64,000 nucleotides of DNA, from NCBI GenBank assembly GCA_965262565.1, contig CBDHFQ010000025.1, forward strand, positions 62,001 to 126,000, written 5' to 3'. This document shows positions 27,637 through 36,975 of this stretch, in pieces (the first letter of the stretch is position 1; every line of letters starts with the position of its first letter). Both the position numbers and the translations under genes were made by a program. This DNA comes from CBDHFQ01 sp965262565. GTDB lineage: Bacteria; Bacteroidota; Bacteroidia; J057. Below the pieces are notes generated by a model. The model was not told the DNA's origin. It saw only the letters and a program-made list of their open reading frames with translations, and made no database searches.

Positions 27637-30483
27637 ATGTGGTTAACCTACTTTGCTTCACTCTGGGATTGTTATGACCGATGTACTGGAAAGGTGTTAC
27701 CTATTACCTTTGTTTTGTGTTTTTTACTTTCCTGCCAAAGATCTGAAAATGTAGATAACTTTGTTATTGGCTTCTCTCAGTGTACTACAGAAGATGTATG
27801 GCGCATAGCGATGCATGACGAAATGAAGCGAGAGCTTGCCTTTTATCCTGAGGTAGAATTAATTATCAAGAATGCTGAAAACAGTAGTGAAAAGCAAATA
27901 ACTCAGATAAACGAATTAATTAGCAGTGGGATTGATTTATTAATTGTATCTCCTAATGAAGTGGACCCTATCACACCATTAGTAGAGGAAATCTTCTATA
28001 AAGGTATACCAGTTATCATTGTAGACAGGCGGATAAATTCAGATATCTACACCTCTTATGTAGGAAGCGATAACTACGAAATAGGTAAATCAGCCGGAGA
28101 ATACGCTTCGGAAATACTCGATGGACGAGGTAACATCATTGAGATTTCAGGCTTAAAAGGTTCTTCTCCAGCCATTAACAGAAGTAGAGGATTTATAGAA
28201 GGGATAAGCGACTATTCTGATATTCAAGTGATAGCTGAAATTGATGGGCAATGGGAAAAAGAATACGTAGCCTTGAAACTACCCACTGTATTAGAAAAAT
28301 TTCCCCAAGTGGATCTCATTTATGCTCATAATGACAGAATGGCGCTAGGTGCATACAAGTGGGTGAAGGAAGCAGGGCTTACAGCGGTGAAAATTCTTGG
28401 AATAGATGGATTACCAGGACCTAATGGAGGCATAACATTGGTAGAAGATGGTATTCTTACCGCTACTTTTCTTTATCCTACAGGAGGGAAAGAAGCAATT
28501 AGCACAGCGATGAAGATTCTCCATAATGATCCTTATCAAAAGGAAAATCTGCTTTCATCTCTTGTCATCGATTCCAGCAATGTAAGAGTAATGAAACTAC
28601 AAACTGACAAAATACTTAGTCAGCAAAAAGATATAGAAAGACAATCTTTTATTATCAATCGACAACTTCGTTCCTTTAGAAGCCAAAGGGTACTGTTTTT
28701 AATTGTGCTTTTGTTTTTAAGCATTGTTATGTTACAAGGGGGACTTGCTTTTCGCTCTATCAAACAGAAGCAAAAGATGTATGAACATCTGAACGAAAAA
28801 AACCAACGTATTCTCTCCCTTCAGCACCAGATGATAGATCTATCAGAAAGAGCCTATCAGTCAAATAGATCCAAATTAAAAGGATTGATGGGGATTTCGA
28901 ATAAATTTCGAACCCACCTAATGCGCATCCTCACTCCTGTAGACGAATTACTTCATGCTACGTGGCAAAATTCCTCCGATCTGGAAGATCTTACCCTGGT
29001 TCGGAAGGATGTAGGGAAATTACTAAATCTGGTCAATCAATTAGTTGAGAATGGGAAAAATGATATACAACAAATTAACATTCAGCCAGAAAGAAATAAT
29101 TTAAGTGATTTTATCAGAGAGTTAATTGAGGTGTTTGCCGTTTCCGCAAAGGAAAAAAATGTGGGTTTGACTTTTGAATATCGAGGGGCAGATTCCTTTG
29201 CTTACTTTGATCCTTATATTCTTGACAAAGTTATATTTAACTTTTTATTCAATATGTTGCACGTAACTTCTGAAGGAGGAAATATCAGGATTAAAATTTT
29301 TACAAATGAGAGCAAACAGGAAGCTGTAGTCAGCATTATTGGGCATAAAAAACAGAACTCAACTAACTCACCTGTAGAAATGTCTAGTGAAGATATTTCT
29401 TTACTATTTAATAAAGGAACTGATAAAGACTTAGAGAAGAAGCTAGGGTTTACCTTATCAAGAGAGATTGTAGAACTTCATCAAGGGAGCCTTAAAATAT
29501 TTGACGAACTACAAGATGGAATGCGTTTTTTTATCTCATTACCTATTGAGAAACCGAAAAACAAGCATGAGCAAATTCCCGCTTCATTAAACGCTACACA
29601 CCGAGGGCCGGATGCATCCCATACTGTTTTTCTTAATCAACACGTAGAAGAATATTTATCCCAATTGTTATCTAATGGCAAGTTTGAATATCTACACAGT
29701 TCTGTATTGATTATAGGAGAAAACGAAGAATTAAGACAATTATTAACTACCTATTTAGGCAAAATTTATAATACGGTAGAAATTGAAAATACCCTCAAAG
29801 GCCTATCAGTCGCTCACGATGAAATTCCTGATCTCATTATTTGTGACATTGATCCGCAAAAGAAAAGTGGAATAGCTCTATTAAAGAAATTGAAAGAGGA
29901 TGATAAAACTTCACACATTCCTGTTATATTACTTACTTCAGGAGAGAATGTAGAATTGCAAATAGAAGGGATTAAAAAGGGAGCAGATACATCAATTTCA
30001 AAACCTATCAATTTTAATATTCTATTTGCTACCATCGAAAATTTGTTGAGAAATAGAGAGCTTCAAAGAAAACATTTTACAAAATATACTTCCAATTCCA
30101 ACAGGACAGTTGCTAAACTCTCGGATCACTTAATCATAGAAGAACCTAGCAGAGAAAGCGAGTTCGTACAAAGATTTATTAACATCGTTGAAAATAATTA
30201 CACAGATTCTAATTTTTCTGTGAATGATATATCAGAAGAACTGTGTATGTCAAGAGTTCAATTGTACAGAAAAGTGAAGGCTCTGTTAAACTGTAGTGTA
30301 AATGATTTCATTGTTACTACTCGTCTTGAAAAAGCAAAACAACTTCTCACCAAAGGGAATTTAACAATTTCCCAAATAGCGTATGAGGTAGGATTTTCAT
30401 CACCTTCTTATTTTTCTACAGCATTTAAAGCCAAACACGGGATTTCTCCTTCTCAGATAAAGCCTAAAAATTATTCTTCTTAA
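27637..30483 (+). CDS. Hybrid two-component regulator with periplasmic sugar-binding domain; kinase core degenerate
   Basis: 948 residues, the layout of a Bacteroides HTCS. Order: signal/anchor; LacI/ribose-binding-like domain (about 42-325, VIGFSQCTTEDVWR, AHNDRMALGAYKW, GIDGLPGPNGG); transmembrane helix (about 350-370); a HisKA/HATPase-like region; receiver domain (phospho-acceptor Asp737, Lys789); AraC-type HTH (about 840-945). The H-box reads ISNKFRTHL instead of ISHEFRTPL, so Asn422 replaces the phospho-accepting His. The DxGxG nucleotide box is also absent. It lies directly upstream of fructose transport, kinase and GH32 genes, matching the fructose sensor BT1754 of B. thetaiotaomicron in architecture and neighbours. 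Confidence 0.9.
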   Translation: MWLTYFASLWDCYDRCTGKVLPITFVLCFLLSCQRSENVDNFVIGFSQCTTEDVWRIAMHDEMKRELAFYPEVELIIKNAENSSEKQITQINELISSGIDLLIVSPNEVDPITPLVEEIFYKGIPVIIVDRRINSDIYTSYVGSDNYEIGKSAGEYASEILDGRGNIIEISGLKGSSPAINRSRGFIEGISDYSDIQVIAEIDGQWEKEYVALKLPTVLEKFPQVDLIYAHNDRMALGAYKWVKEAGLTAVKILGIDGLPGPNGGITLVEDGILTATFLYPTGGKEAISTAMKILHNDPYQKENLLSSLVIDSSNVRVMKLQTDKILSQQKDIERQSFIINRQLRSFRSQRVLFLIVLLFLSIVMLQGGLAFRSIKQKQKMYEHLNEKNQRILSLQHQMIDLSERAYQSNRSKLKGLMGISNKFRTHLMRILTPVDELLHATWQNSSDLEDLTLVRKDVGKLLNLVNQLVENGKNDIQQINIQPERNNLSDFIRELIEVFAVSAKEKNVGLTFEYRGADSFAYFDPYILDKVIFNFLFNMLHVTSEGGNIRIKIFTNESKQEAVVSIIGHKKQNSTNSPVEMSSEDISLLFNKGTDKDLEKKLGFTLSREIVELHQGSLKIFDELQDGMRFFISLPIEKPKNKHEQIPASLNATHRGPDASHTVFLNQHVEEYLSQLLSNGKFEYLHSSVLIIGENEELRQLLTTYLGKIYNTVEIENTLKGLSVAHDEIPDLIICDIDPQKKSGIALLKKLKEDDKTSHIPVILLTSGENVELQIEGIKKGADTSISKPINFNILFATIENLLRNRELQRKHFTKYTSNSNRTVAKLSDHLIIEEPSRESEFVQRFINIVENNYTDSNFSVNDISEELCMSRVQLYRKVKALLNCSVNDFIVTTRLEKAKQLLTKGNLTISQIAYEVGFSSPSYFSTAFKAKHGISPSQIKPKNYSS

Positions 30484-30730
30484 CCGTAATTGCTGATCTT
30501 AACTTTATCAGTATAGATACAATAGTAAAAATAGTGAAACAAAATTTAAGCCTAAGGGGAACTAAGTTTAAAGAAATGTAATTAATATGCTGATATACAG
30601 GAAGTTGATGGTTATTCTAAAATAGGCACAAACTTAAAAGGATTTGACATAATACTTAGATTCCTCCACAAATATATCTGTTAAATTAATTTTATATTGC
30701 GCTACAGTAATATGTAAATCTCTACTACTC

Positions 30731-32164
30731 ATGAAAAATTGGCGTATTTTTTTATGGTCGATCACAGTGGCCTTAGGAGGATTTTTGTTCGGGTTCGATA
30801 CAGCTGTTATTTCTGGGGCGGAACTAGCTATTCAAAAATTGTGGAATTTAAGTGATATCAGTCATGGATTAGCTATTGCCATGGCGTTATACGGTACTGT
30901 CATTGGAGCTCTGTTAGGAGGTATTCCCGCTGATAGATTTGGAAGAAAGAAAACGTTGGTTTGGATTGGCATATTGTATCTTATTTCAGCTGTAGGGTCA
31001 GCCCTGGCCCCGGAAATTTATTCCTTTATGTTTTTTCGATTTATTGGAGGATTAGGCGTAGGAGCCTCTTCTGTCGTAGCACCCATGTATATTTCCGAAA
31101 TTGCTCCAGCTAAATCCAGAGGTACGTTAGTGGCACTCTTCCAGTTCAATATTGTTTTTGGTATTTTAATTGCATACGTGAATAATTACTTTATGGCAGG
31201 AATTGGGGAAAACGCCTGGAGATGGATGTTAGGGGTAGAAGGCATTCCCGCATTTTTATTTTCTGTACTTGTATTATTAGTACCTAGAAGTCCCCGATGG
31301 TTAGCAATCAATCAAAATGAGGAAAATGAAGCAAGAGAGGTGCTTGAGTTAATAGATAAAGACTCCGCAGATAAAGAGATGGAATCGATTAAGATGTACA
31401 TGAATCAAACAGAGAGGAATATTTCCATCCGGCTGTTTTTTTCTAAATTATTCAGGATCCCTATCATACTGGCGGTATTATTTGCCTTTTTTAATCAGTT
31501 GTCTGGTATAAATGCCATCATATATTACGCCCCAAGGATATTTAAATTAACCGGCGTAGCTACTGAAAATGCCTTATTATCTGCCTCACTTCTTGGATTG
31601 TTTAATTTGGGATTTACGATGCTAGGAATATTTTTAATAGATAGAGTAGGGCGGAAAACGTTGATGTATATTGGGTCAATTGGATTAATTATCACTTTGG
31701 GATTAGTGGCCAATGCTTTTTTCTCTGCACCTATTGACCCTAGTACCATAGATGATCTTGATGCTTATCTCGCTAACCTAAGTGGAGCTGAAAGGGAGAC
31801 TCTTTACGCAGCTTTTGAAAACGTACTTTACTATCTCTGTATCTATATATCCTTTTTCGCTATGTCTCAGGGAGCCGTAATTTGGGTATTTATTTCTGAA
31901 ATTTTTCCGAATGAAGTGAGAGGCTACGGGCAATCTTTAGGATCCTTTACGCATTGGATATTAGCAGCTATCATCACAAATATATTCCCTTATTTTCTGG
32001 GTAAGTTGGGAGGAGGAACTATTTTTGCCATTTTTTGTGCGATGATGATTCTACAACTCATTTACGTTTGGAGATTAATGCCAGAGACCAAAGGTAAGTC
32101 TTTGGAGGAATTAGGATTGTCAATTAATGCTTCTTCCCGTGAAACGTCTCGCATAACTCAATAA
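30731..32164 (+). CDS. Sugar porter (MFS) family sugar/H+ symporter
   Basis: 477 residues, 12 transmembrane helices, in the inner membrane. Sugar-porter signatures: GGFLFGFDTAVISGA in helix 1, DRFGRKKTL after helix 2, the VPRSPRWLA motif (PESPRWL type) after helix 6, QLSGINAIIYYAPRIF in helix 7, DRVGRKTL after helix 8, and PETKGKSLEEL at the C-terminus. Context with a fructokinase-like kinase 11 bases downstream and a GH32 enzyme makes fructose (or a short fructo-oligosaccharide) the likely substrate; that is inference. Confidence 0.93.
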   Translation: MKNWRIFLWSITVALGGFLFGFDTAVISGAELAIQKLWNLSDISHGLAIAMALYGTVIGALLGGIPADRFGRKKTLVWIGILYLISAVGSALAPEIYSFMFFRFIGGLGVGASSVVAPMYISEIAPAKSRGTLVALFQFNIVFGILIAYVNNYFMAGIGENAWRWMLGVEGIPAFLFSVLVLLVPRSPRWLAINQNEENEAREVLELIDKDSADKEMESIKMYMNQTERNISIRLFFSKLFRIPIILAVLFAFFNQLSGINAIIYYAPRIFKLTGVATENALLSASLLGLFNLGFTMLGIFLIDRVGRKTLMYIGSIGLIITLGLVANAFFSAPIDPSTIDDLDAYLANLSGAERETLYAAFENVLYYLCIYISFFAMSQGAVIWVFISEIFPNEVRGYGQSLGSFTHWILAAIITNIFPYFLGKLGGGTIFAIFCAMMILQLIYVWRLMPETKGKSLEELGLSINASSRETSRITQ

Positions 32165-32175
32165 AAAATATACTA

Positions 32176-33072
32176 ATGTTTGACCAACCTTTTGTCATAT
32201 GTTTTGGAGAAATACTCTGGGACCAATTACCTGAGGGGGAAAAACCTGGAGGAGCACCTATGAACGTAGCACTTCACTTACAAAATATGGGTATTCCCGT
32301 ATCCTTAATCAGTAGAATTGGGAAGGATGAACGTGGGAGGAACATTAAGGATTACGTGACAGATCATGGCCTCAATACCACTCATGTTCAATGGGATGGT
32401 CAGTTCCCAACAGGTACAGCAAAAGCTAATACTGAAAATCCCCTTGAAGTTACCTACGATATTGCTCAGCCTGCTGCCTGGGATTACATTGAATGGAAGG
32501 AAGAATGGACTGGACTTTTTCCAACTAATATGACGCTTGTTTTCGGCAGTTTGGCTGCCAGAAGTTTAAGCTCACGGGAGACCCTTTTCCGTCTACTAAA
32601 AAAAGCTGAGTTGAGGATATTCGATATTAATTTAAGACAACCTCATTACACAAAGGACATTATAGAAACGCTATTAGTTCAGGCAGATTGGGTAAAGGTA
32701 AATGAGGAAGAATTAAGAATGTTAGCCCAATGGTTCTTAGGAGATTATTCTGGAAAAGACGCTGTATTTGCTTTAAAAGAAACGTATTCTCTTCAGTCTG
32801 TGAGTGTAACATTAGGAGCAGATGGCGCGTGGTTATTGTATGAAGATAAATGGTTGGAAATGCCTGGAATATCCGTGAAGGTAGAAGACACCATAGGCAG
32901 CGGTGATGGTTTCCTGGCTGCATTGATTAAGCAACTATTATACGGAACATCCCCAAAAGAAAGCCTGGCCTATGCGTGTGCCATGGGAGCAAGTATCGCT
33001 ACGAAAGCTGGAGCTACCCCCAAAATATCCGAGGAAGAAATTAGACTTTTATTGAAGAAAGCCTCCATATAA
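32176..33072 (+). CDS. PfkB family carbohydrate kinase, probable fructokinase
   Basis: 298 residues. Ribokinase-fold kinase that phosphorylates a sugar at the expense of ATP in the cytoplasm. Visible: FGEILWDQLPEGEKPGGAPMN at the substrate-binding end, VSLISRIGKDERG, FDINLRQPHY, WVKVNEEEL, and the C-terminal PfkB signature DTIGSGDGFLAAL with catalytic Asp244. It begins 11 bases after the sugar symporter and is followed by GH32. Together they fit fructose entry into glycolysis as fructose-6-phosphate. Specificity is inferred from neighbours. Confidence 0.9.
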   Translation: MFDQPFVICFGEILWDQLPEGEKPGGAPMNVALHLQNMGIPVSLISRIGKDERGRNIKDYVTDHGLNTTHVQWDGQFPTGTAKANTENPLEVTYDIAQPAAWDYIEWKEEWTGLFPTNMTLVFGSLAARSLSSRETLFRLLKKAELRIFDINLRQPHYTKDIIETLLVQADWVKVNEEELRMLAQWFLGDYSGKDAVFALKETYSLQSVSVTLGADGAWLLYEDKWLEMPGISVKVEDTIGSGDGFLAALIKQLLYGTSPKESLAYACAMGASIATKAGATPKISEEEIRLLLKKASI

Positions 33073-33178
33073 TTTATTTCCCTATAGTTCTCGAACGTAT
33101 AGGAATCATTTGACTTTCACTTAAGCATTATCGAAACAATATACTGAGTCTGAATTCCACATTTTAATTTTCACCCTT

Positions 33179-34771
33179 ATGAATAGATTACCAATTATAT
33201 TTTTCTTATCAATATTGATTATGGTTATGGGATGTAAAGAAACTGCTGAGAATGAAACTGATAACCTATCCGTTAGTGAAGTATATTATCAAGAACCACA
33301 TAGGCCACAAATCCATTTTTCTCCAGAACAACATTGGATGAATGATCCAAACGGAATGGTATACTACGATGGAGAATACCATCTTTTTTACCAATATTAT
33401 CCCGATGGAACCGTCTGGGGGCCCATGCATTGGGGGCATGCAGTAAGTACTGACATGGTACATTGGGAACATTTACCCATTGCTCTATACCCGGATGAGC
33501 TAGGATATATTTTTTCGGGGAGTGCTGTAGTGGATGAAAACAATACCAGCGGATTAGCTCCAGAAGGACAAGAAGCCATTGTCGCTATATATACTTATCA
33601 CGATACTGTTGGAGAAAAGGCAGGAGAAATTGATTTTCAGACGCAGGGAATTGCCTATAGCCTGGATAAAGGAAGAACATGGGAGAAATATGCCAATAAT
33701 CCAGTGATTGACAATCCTGGGATTAGAGATTTTCGAGACCCCAAGGTATTTTGGCATGATGCATCTGAAAGTTGGGTAATGATTTTGGCAGTGAAGGATC
33801 ATGTGAATATATATCGATCCCCCAATTTAATTGAATGGACCCTGGCAAGTGAATTTGGGATAGATCAGGGAAGTCATGGGGGAGTATGGGAGTGTCCGGA
33901 TTTGTTTGAGTTACCAGTAAATGGACAGGAGGGTACCTCTAAATGGTTAATGATCGTTAGTCTGGGAGATGGAGCACCTAACGGGGGTTCTGGGACGCAA
34001 TATTTTATAGGGGATTTTGATGGTACTACATTTACTAATGACAATCCTTCTGATCATGTGATGTGGATGGATTATGGAAGAGATAATTATGCAGGGGTAA
34101 CTTTTGCCAATATCCCAGAGGAAGATAGTAGAAGGATTTTTATTGGTTGGATGAGTAACTGGAAATATGCTACTGTGGTTCCAACCGATCCCTGGCGAAG
34201 TGCCATGACCTTGGCCAGAACATTGGAACTTGAAGAAACCAGTGAAGGACTTAGATTGATGACAAAACCAGTTAAAGAAATATCTTCTTTGAGACAGGCT
34301 GAACAACCTATTCCAGCTCAGGTACTCACAGAAGAAGTATCTATCGCAAATATTTCTGCTCCCTATGAATTGGAACTTAGCTTTGATTTGGAAGAATCCG
34401 ATGAAAATGAGTTTGGGATCGTATTATCTAATTCTATGAACGAATCTGTCAGGATAGGATATCATCCCAGCGAGAAAGAGTTTTATGTAGATCGAAGGGC
34501 ATCAGGAAATATGGAGTTTTCAGAAGACTTCCCTGGTAAGCATACAGCACCACATGTTGGAGATGAACAAAAAATCGATCTTCGAATTTTTGTAGACGTC
34601 GCCTCTATAGAAATTTATGCACAAGGAGGAAGAGTGGTCCTATCAGAGAACTTTTTCCCTACAGAAGTATTTTCAGAACTAAGTCTATTCTCTAAAGGTG
34701 AAGGAGTCAAATTATCAGAAGGAGTCTATTATCTGCTTTCTTCTATTTGGGAGAAATCTACCTCTATCTAA
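33179..34771 (+). CDS. Glycoside hydrolase family 32 lipoprotein (fructan hydrolase / invertase)
   Basis: 530 residues. Lipoprotein signal (lipobox MVMGC, Cys19) then the five-bladed propeller of GH32 with all three acidic residues: WMNDPNG with nucleophile Asp56, FRDP with Asp187, and WECPD with the acid/base Glu238. The C-terminal beta-sandwich (from about 385, ANISAPYELELSFDLEE, DLRIFVDVASIEIYAQ) is present. It releases fructose from levan, inulin or sucrose; the linkage cannot be decided from sequence alone. Lipid anchoring puts it in the periplasm or on the surface. It belongs to the same locus as the regulator, symporter and kinase. Confidence 0.95.
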   Translation: MNRLPIIFFLSILIMVMGCKETAENETDNLSVSEVYYQEPHRPQIHFSPEQHWMNDPNGMVYYDGEYHLFYQYYPDGTVWGPMHWGHAVSTDMVHWEHLPIALYPDELGYIFSGSAVVDENNTSGLAPEGQEAIVAIYTYHDTVGEKAGEIDFQTQGIAYSLDKGRTWEKYANNPVIDNPGIRDFRDPKVFWHDASESWVMILAVKDHVNIYRSPNLIEWTLASEFGIDQGSHGGVWECPDLFELPVNGQEGTSKWLMIVSLGDGAPNGGSGTQYFIGDFDGTTFTNDNPSDHVMWMDYGRDNYAGVTFANIPEEDSRRIFIGWMSNWKYATVVPTDPWRSAMTLARTLELEETSEGLRLMTKPVKEISSLRQAEQPIPAQVLTEEVSIANISAPYELELSFDLEESDENEFGIVLSNSMNESVRIGYHPSEKEFYVDRRASGNMEFSEDFPGKHTAPHVGDEQKIDLRIFVDVASIEIYAQGGRVVLSENFFPTEVFSELSLFSKGEGVKLSEGVYYLLSSIWEKSTSI

Positions 34772-34781
34772 AAGAATAAGT

Positions 34782-34843
34782 ATACAAGATATCTGTCTGC
34801 ATCATTTTTAATAAGTTTTATGTCTATGGCAGATATCTTGTAT
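34782..34843. repeat. 16-base inverted repeat downstream of the GH32 gene
   Basis: Arms at 34782-34797 (ATACAAGATATCTGTC) and 34828-34843 (GGCAGATATCTTGTAT) pair over 16 bases with one T-G pair and a 30-base loop. It lies between the convergent GH32 and hydrolase genes. It may terminate transcription in both directions, though no clean T-run follows. Confidence 0.55.
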
Positions 34844-34956
34844 CTATACCTTCCCAAGATAGGATCTATTACCTCAGACAAATTCTTTTATGTAACTCTT
34901 AAGAGGGATCTCCTATTGTTCTAATCCTTCAGCTTTAAACCTGGCAAAAGAAAAAG

Positions 34957-36072
34957 TTATCTTTTGAATTCTTCAATAAACGAGCTAACCGCTTCAGCAA
35001 AAGCAACTCTTTCCTGGCGAAAAGGGAAATGAGCAGACTGCTCAAATATGACAAAGTCTTTATTGGGAGTTCCATATAGTTCGAATTCCTGTAGGCCAAA
35101 TGCTAGAGGCACTCTTACATCAAATTTACCCCACATAAGAAGAGAGGGAATTTGAATATCGGGGAGTATAGGAGTAAGATTTAGCCTGATTAATTCTTCA
35201 GAAATCAGGTTGACGGTGACTTCATCATCCTGGGTGATGATCTGATTACGGAATCGGGTTAAACAGCGATTATTTTCACTGGTATTTGACAAGACAGAAT
35301 CAACCTCTCTCATTAAATCCTCAGCTTGTCGTGAAGCGCGATTGACAGTCAATATGCTATTTAAGTCTAAGAGGTCGACTTGCTCAGATTCTCTAATTAA
35401 CTCCTCCCATCTACCGACATTATTTCCCAGGTCAATCTGTGTTTGTCCCAGTTCTCTGATTCTATCCTGTGATAAAGAGACGATTACTGGAATATTATGG
35501 CCTCCATCTACTTCAATCCACCCTTGTACATTGGCTTGTCTTTCCTGGTCGGCTAAATAAGCGATCCCCAAAGAACCTCCCCAACTATGCCCCATTAAAA
35601 AGATTTGAATAGAATTTCCGTATCGAACTTTTATTTCCGCAATCAAAGCCTCAAGATCAAGGACAAATCGTTCTACCGTCAAAATATTCTCAGTACATGG
35701 AGTAGGATTCGAACCTGAACACCGTTGATCATAATATACAACCGCATATTTTTGGGCTAATCGGTCAAATGGATTATCTGTAGGAGCGCTTTCGAGTATA
35801 CCACTGCTTCCTGGGCCTCCATGAAGAAATAGTATGAAAATCTCAGATTGGGTATTCCCTTCTATGAGTACGGGCATCTGTGTTCCTTCGAAGGAAAATA
35901 GAAATTCTTCTCGTACATCAACCCCAAGAGTTCCCTCAGAATTCCTGTCGGAAATAGGGGATATTTCTTCAGGACAGCGAGTGCATCCTAAGATGAAGAT
36001 CATAATGAGAACCACACCTACTTCTCTCCCTATCTTTCGTTTGGTCTGACTTCGAGTTGTTAAAGAATTCAT
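34957..36072 (-). CDS. Alpha/beta hydrolase lipoprotein, proline iminopeptidase-like
   Basis: About 371 residues from the ATG at 36070-36072; a longer form starting at 36105 is possible. I prefer the shorter one because its N-terminus is a lipoprotein signal ending in lipobox ILGC. Hydrolase motifs: LFLHGGPGSSG (oxyanion HGGPG), YYDQRCSGSNP (DQRG-like), the nucleophile elbow GHSWGGS, and a C-terminal His in FEQSAHFPF, with an Asp in WGKFDVRVP. This pattern fits the S33 proline iminopeptidase-like branch. Location would be periplasmic or outer membrane. Substrate unknown; it converges on the fructan locus and is probably unrelated to it. Confidence 0.85.
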   Translation of the reverse strand: MNSLTTRSQTKRKIGREVGVVLIMIFILGCTRCPEEISPISDRNSEGTLGVDVREEFLFSFEGTQMPVLIEGNTQSEIFILFLHGGPGSSGILESAPTDNPFDRLAQKYAVVYYDQRCSGSNPTPCTENILTVERFVLDLEALIAEIKVRYGNSIQIFLMGHSWGGSLGIAYLADQERQANVQGWIEVDGGHNIPVIVSLSQDRIRELGQTQIDLGNNVGRWEELIRESEQVDLLDLNSILTVNRASRQAEDLMREVDSVLSNTSENNRCLTRFRNQIITQDDEVTVNLISEELIRLNLTPILPDIQIPSLLMWGKFDVRVPLAFGLQEFELYGTPNKDFVIFEQSAHFPFRQERVAFAEAVSSFIEEFKR

Positions 36073-36341
36073 GTTATATCTAATTTGAATATGTAAATTT
36101 CGCATTTGATGATATGACGAAGCCCAATGATCACTACCCCTATATGACTTATAATTTTAATTTTTAAGATGTTGATAATAAGTATTTTGTACTGGTAAAT
36201 TTATATCAAAAGCTTATGCTTGTTATTTAATAACATAGAATATGAATCGGGAAAAGTAGATTAATATCCAGGAAGAAGAAGAAGTATTATTGTAGGAATA
36301 TCTTTTTTCTGCTAGATTCAAAAAAACAATGAGCTGAACGG

Positions 36342-36920
36342 TTGGCAGATAAATCACACATTCTTAGTCGGCTCCAACAAGGAGATCCCAAAGCTTTACA
36401 GGACTTGTTTCAAGCCTACTATACCTCTCTTGTCCAATTTTCCCATCAAATTGTTCTTAAGGAGGCCATAGCTCAAGATGTTGTTCAAGAAGTATTTGTT
36501 AAATTATGGAATAGTCGAAAGACATTAGATATCAGAACTTCTATTTCAGCTTACCTATTTACTGCAGTACGGAATCAGAGCATTAATTATTTGAGAAGTG
36601 AGCGAAGTAGAGAAAAACGAGAAGATAAATACGCATTAGGAATTCCCTTCACGGAGAATGAGGTAGAAGAAATCATTCAATTTCAAGAGATATCAAATAA
36701 GCTTAGTGAAGCAATTGATAAATTGCCTCCAAGATGTAAAGAGATTTTTATCTTATGTAAAATGGAAGGGTTAACATATAAGGAAGTAGCAGCTAAGTTA
36801 TCAATTTCTGTAAAAACGGTAGAAAACCAAATGGGTAAAGCACTGAAATTCCTAAGAGAGCATTTGCAAGATGTATTGATGGGCTTAGTGCTGATAATTG
36901 AAATATTGAATAAACTTTAA
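36342..36920 (+). CDS. ECF sigma factor, FecI-like
   Basis: 192 residues. Region 2 (IAQDVVQEVFVKLWNSRKTL, SISAYLFTAVRNQSINYLR) and region 4 (KLPPRCKEIFILCKMEGLTY, VAAKLSISVKTVENQMGKALKFLREHL) are typical of FecI-type factors of Bacteroidota. It starts with TTG at 36342; the nearest ATG just upstream is closed by a stop. It is followed by a FecR-like anti-sigma and a TonB-dependent receptor, the classical three-gene cell-surface signalling set. It probably drives expression of the receptor. Confidence 0.92.
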   Translation: MADKSHILSRLQQGDPKALQDLFQAYYTSLVQFSHQIVLKEAIAQDVVQEVFVKLWNSRKTLDIRTSISAYLFTAVRNQSINYLRSERSREKREDKYALGIPFTENEVEEIIQFQEISNKLSEAIDKLPPRCKEIFILCKMEGLTYKEVAAKLSISVKTVENQMGKALKFLREHLQDVLMGLVLIIEILNKL

Positions 36921-36975
36921 TATCACATAGGGGAAAGACCTCCTATGCAATGTCTAATTAGGAGAATCTAGCAAT

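Noticed and set aside
35705..35715. A tRNA T-loop-like string (GGATTCGAACC, minus strand)
   Set aside because: It lies inside the alpha/beta hydrolase gene, where it encodes part of the conserved SGSNPTP stretch. No acceptor stem or other arms pair around it.
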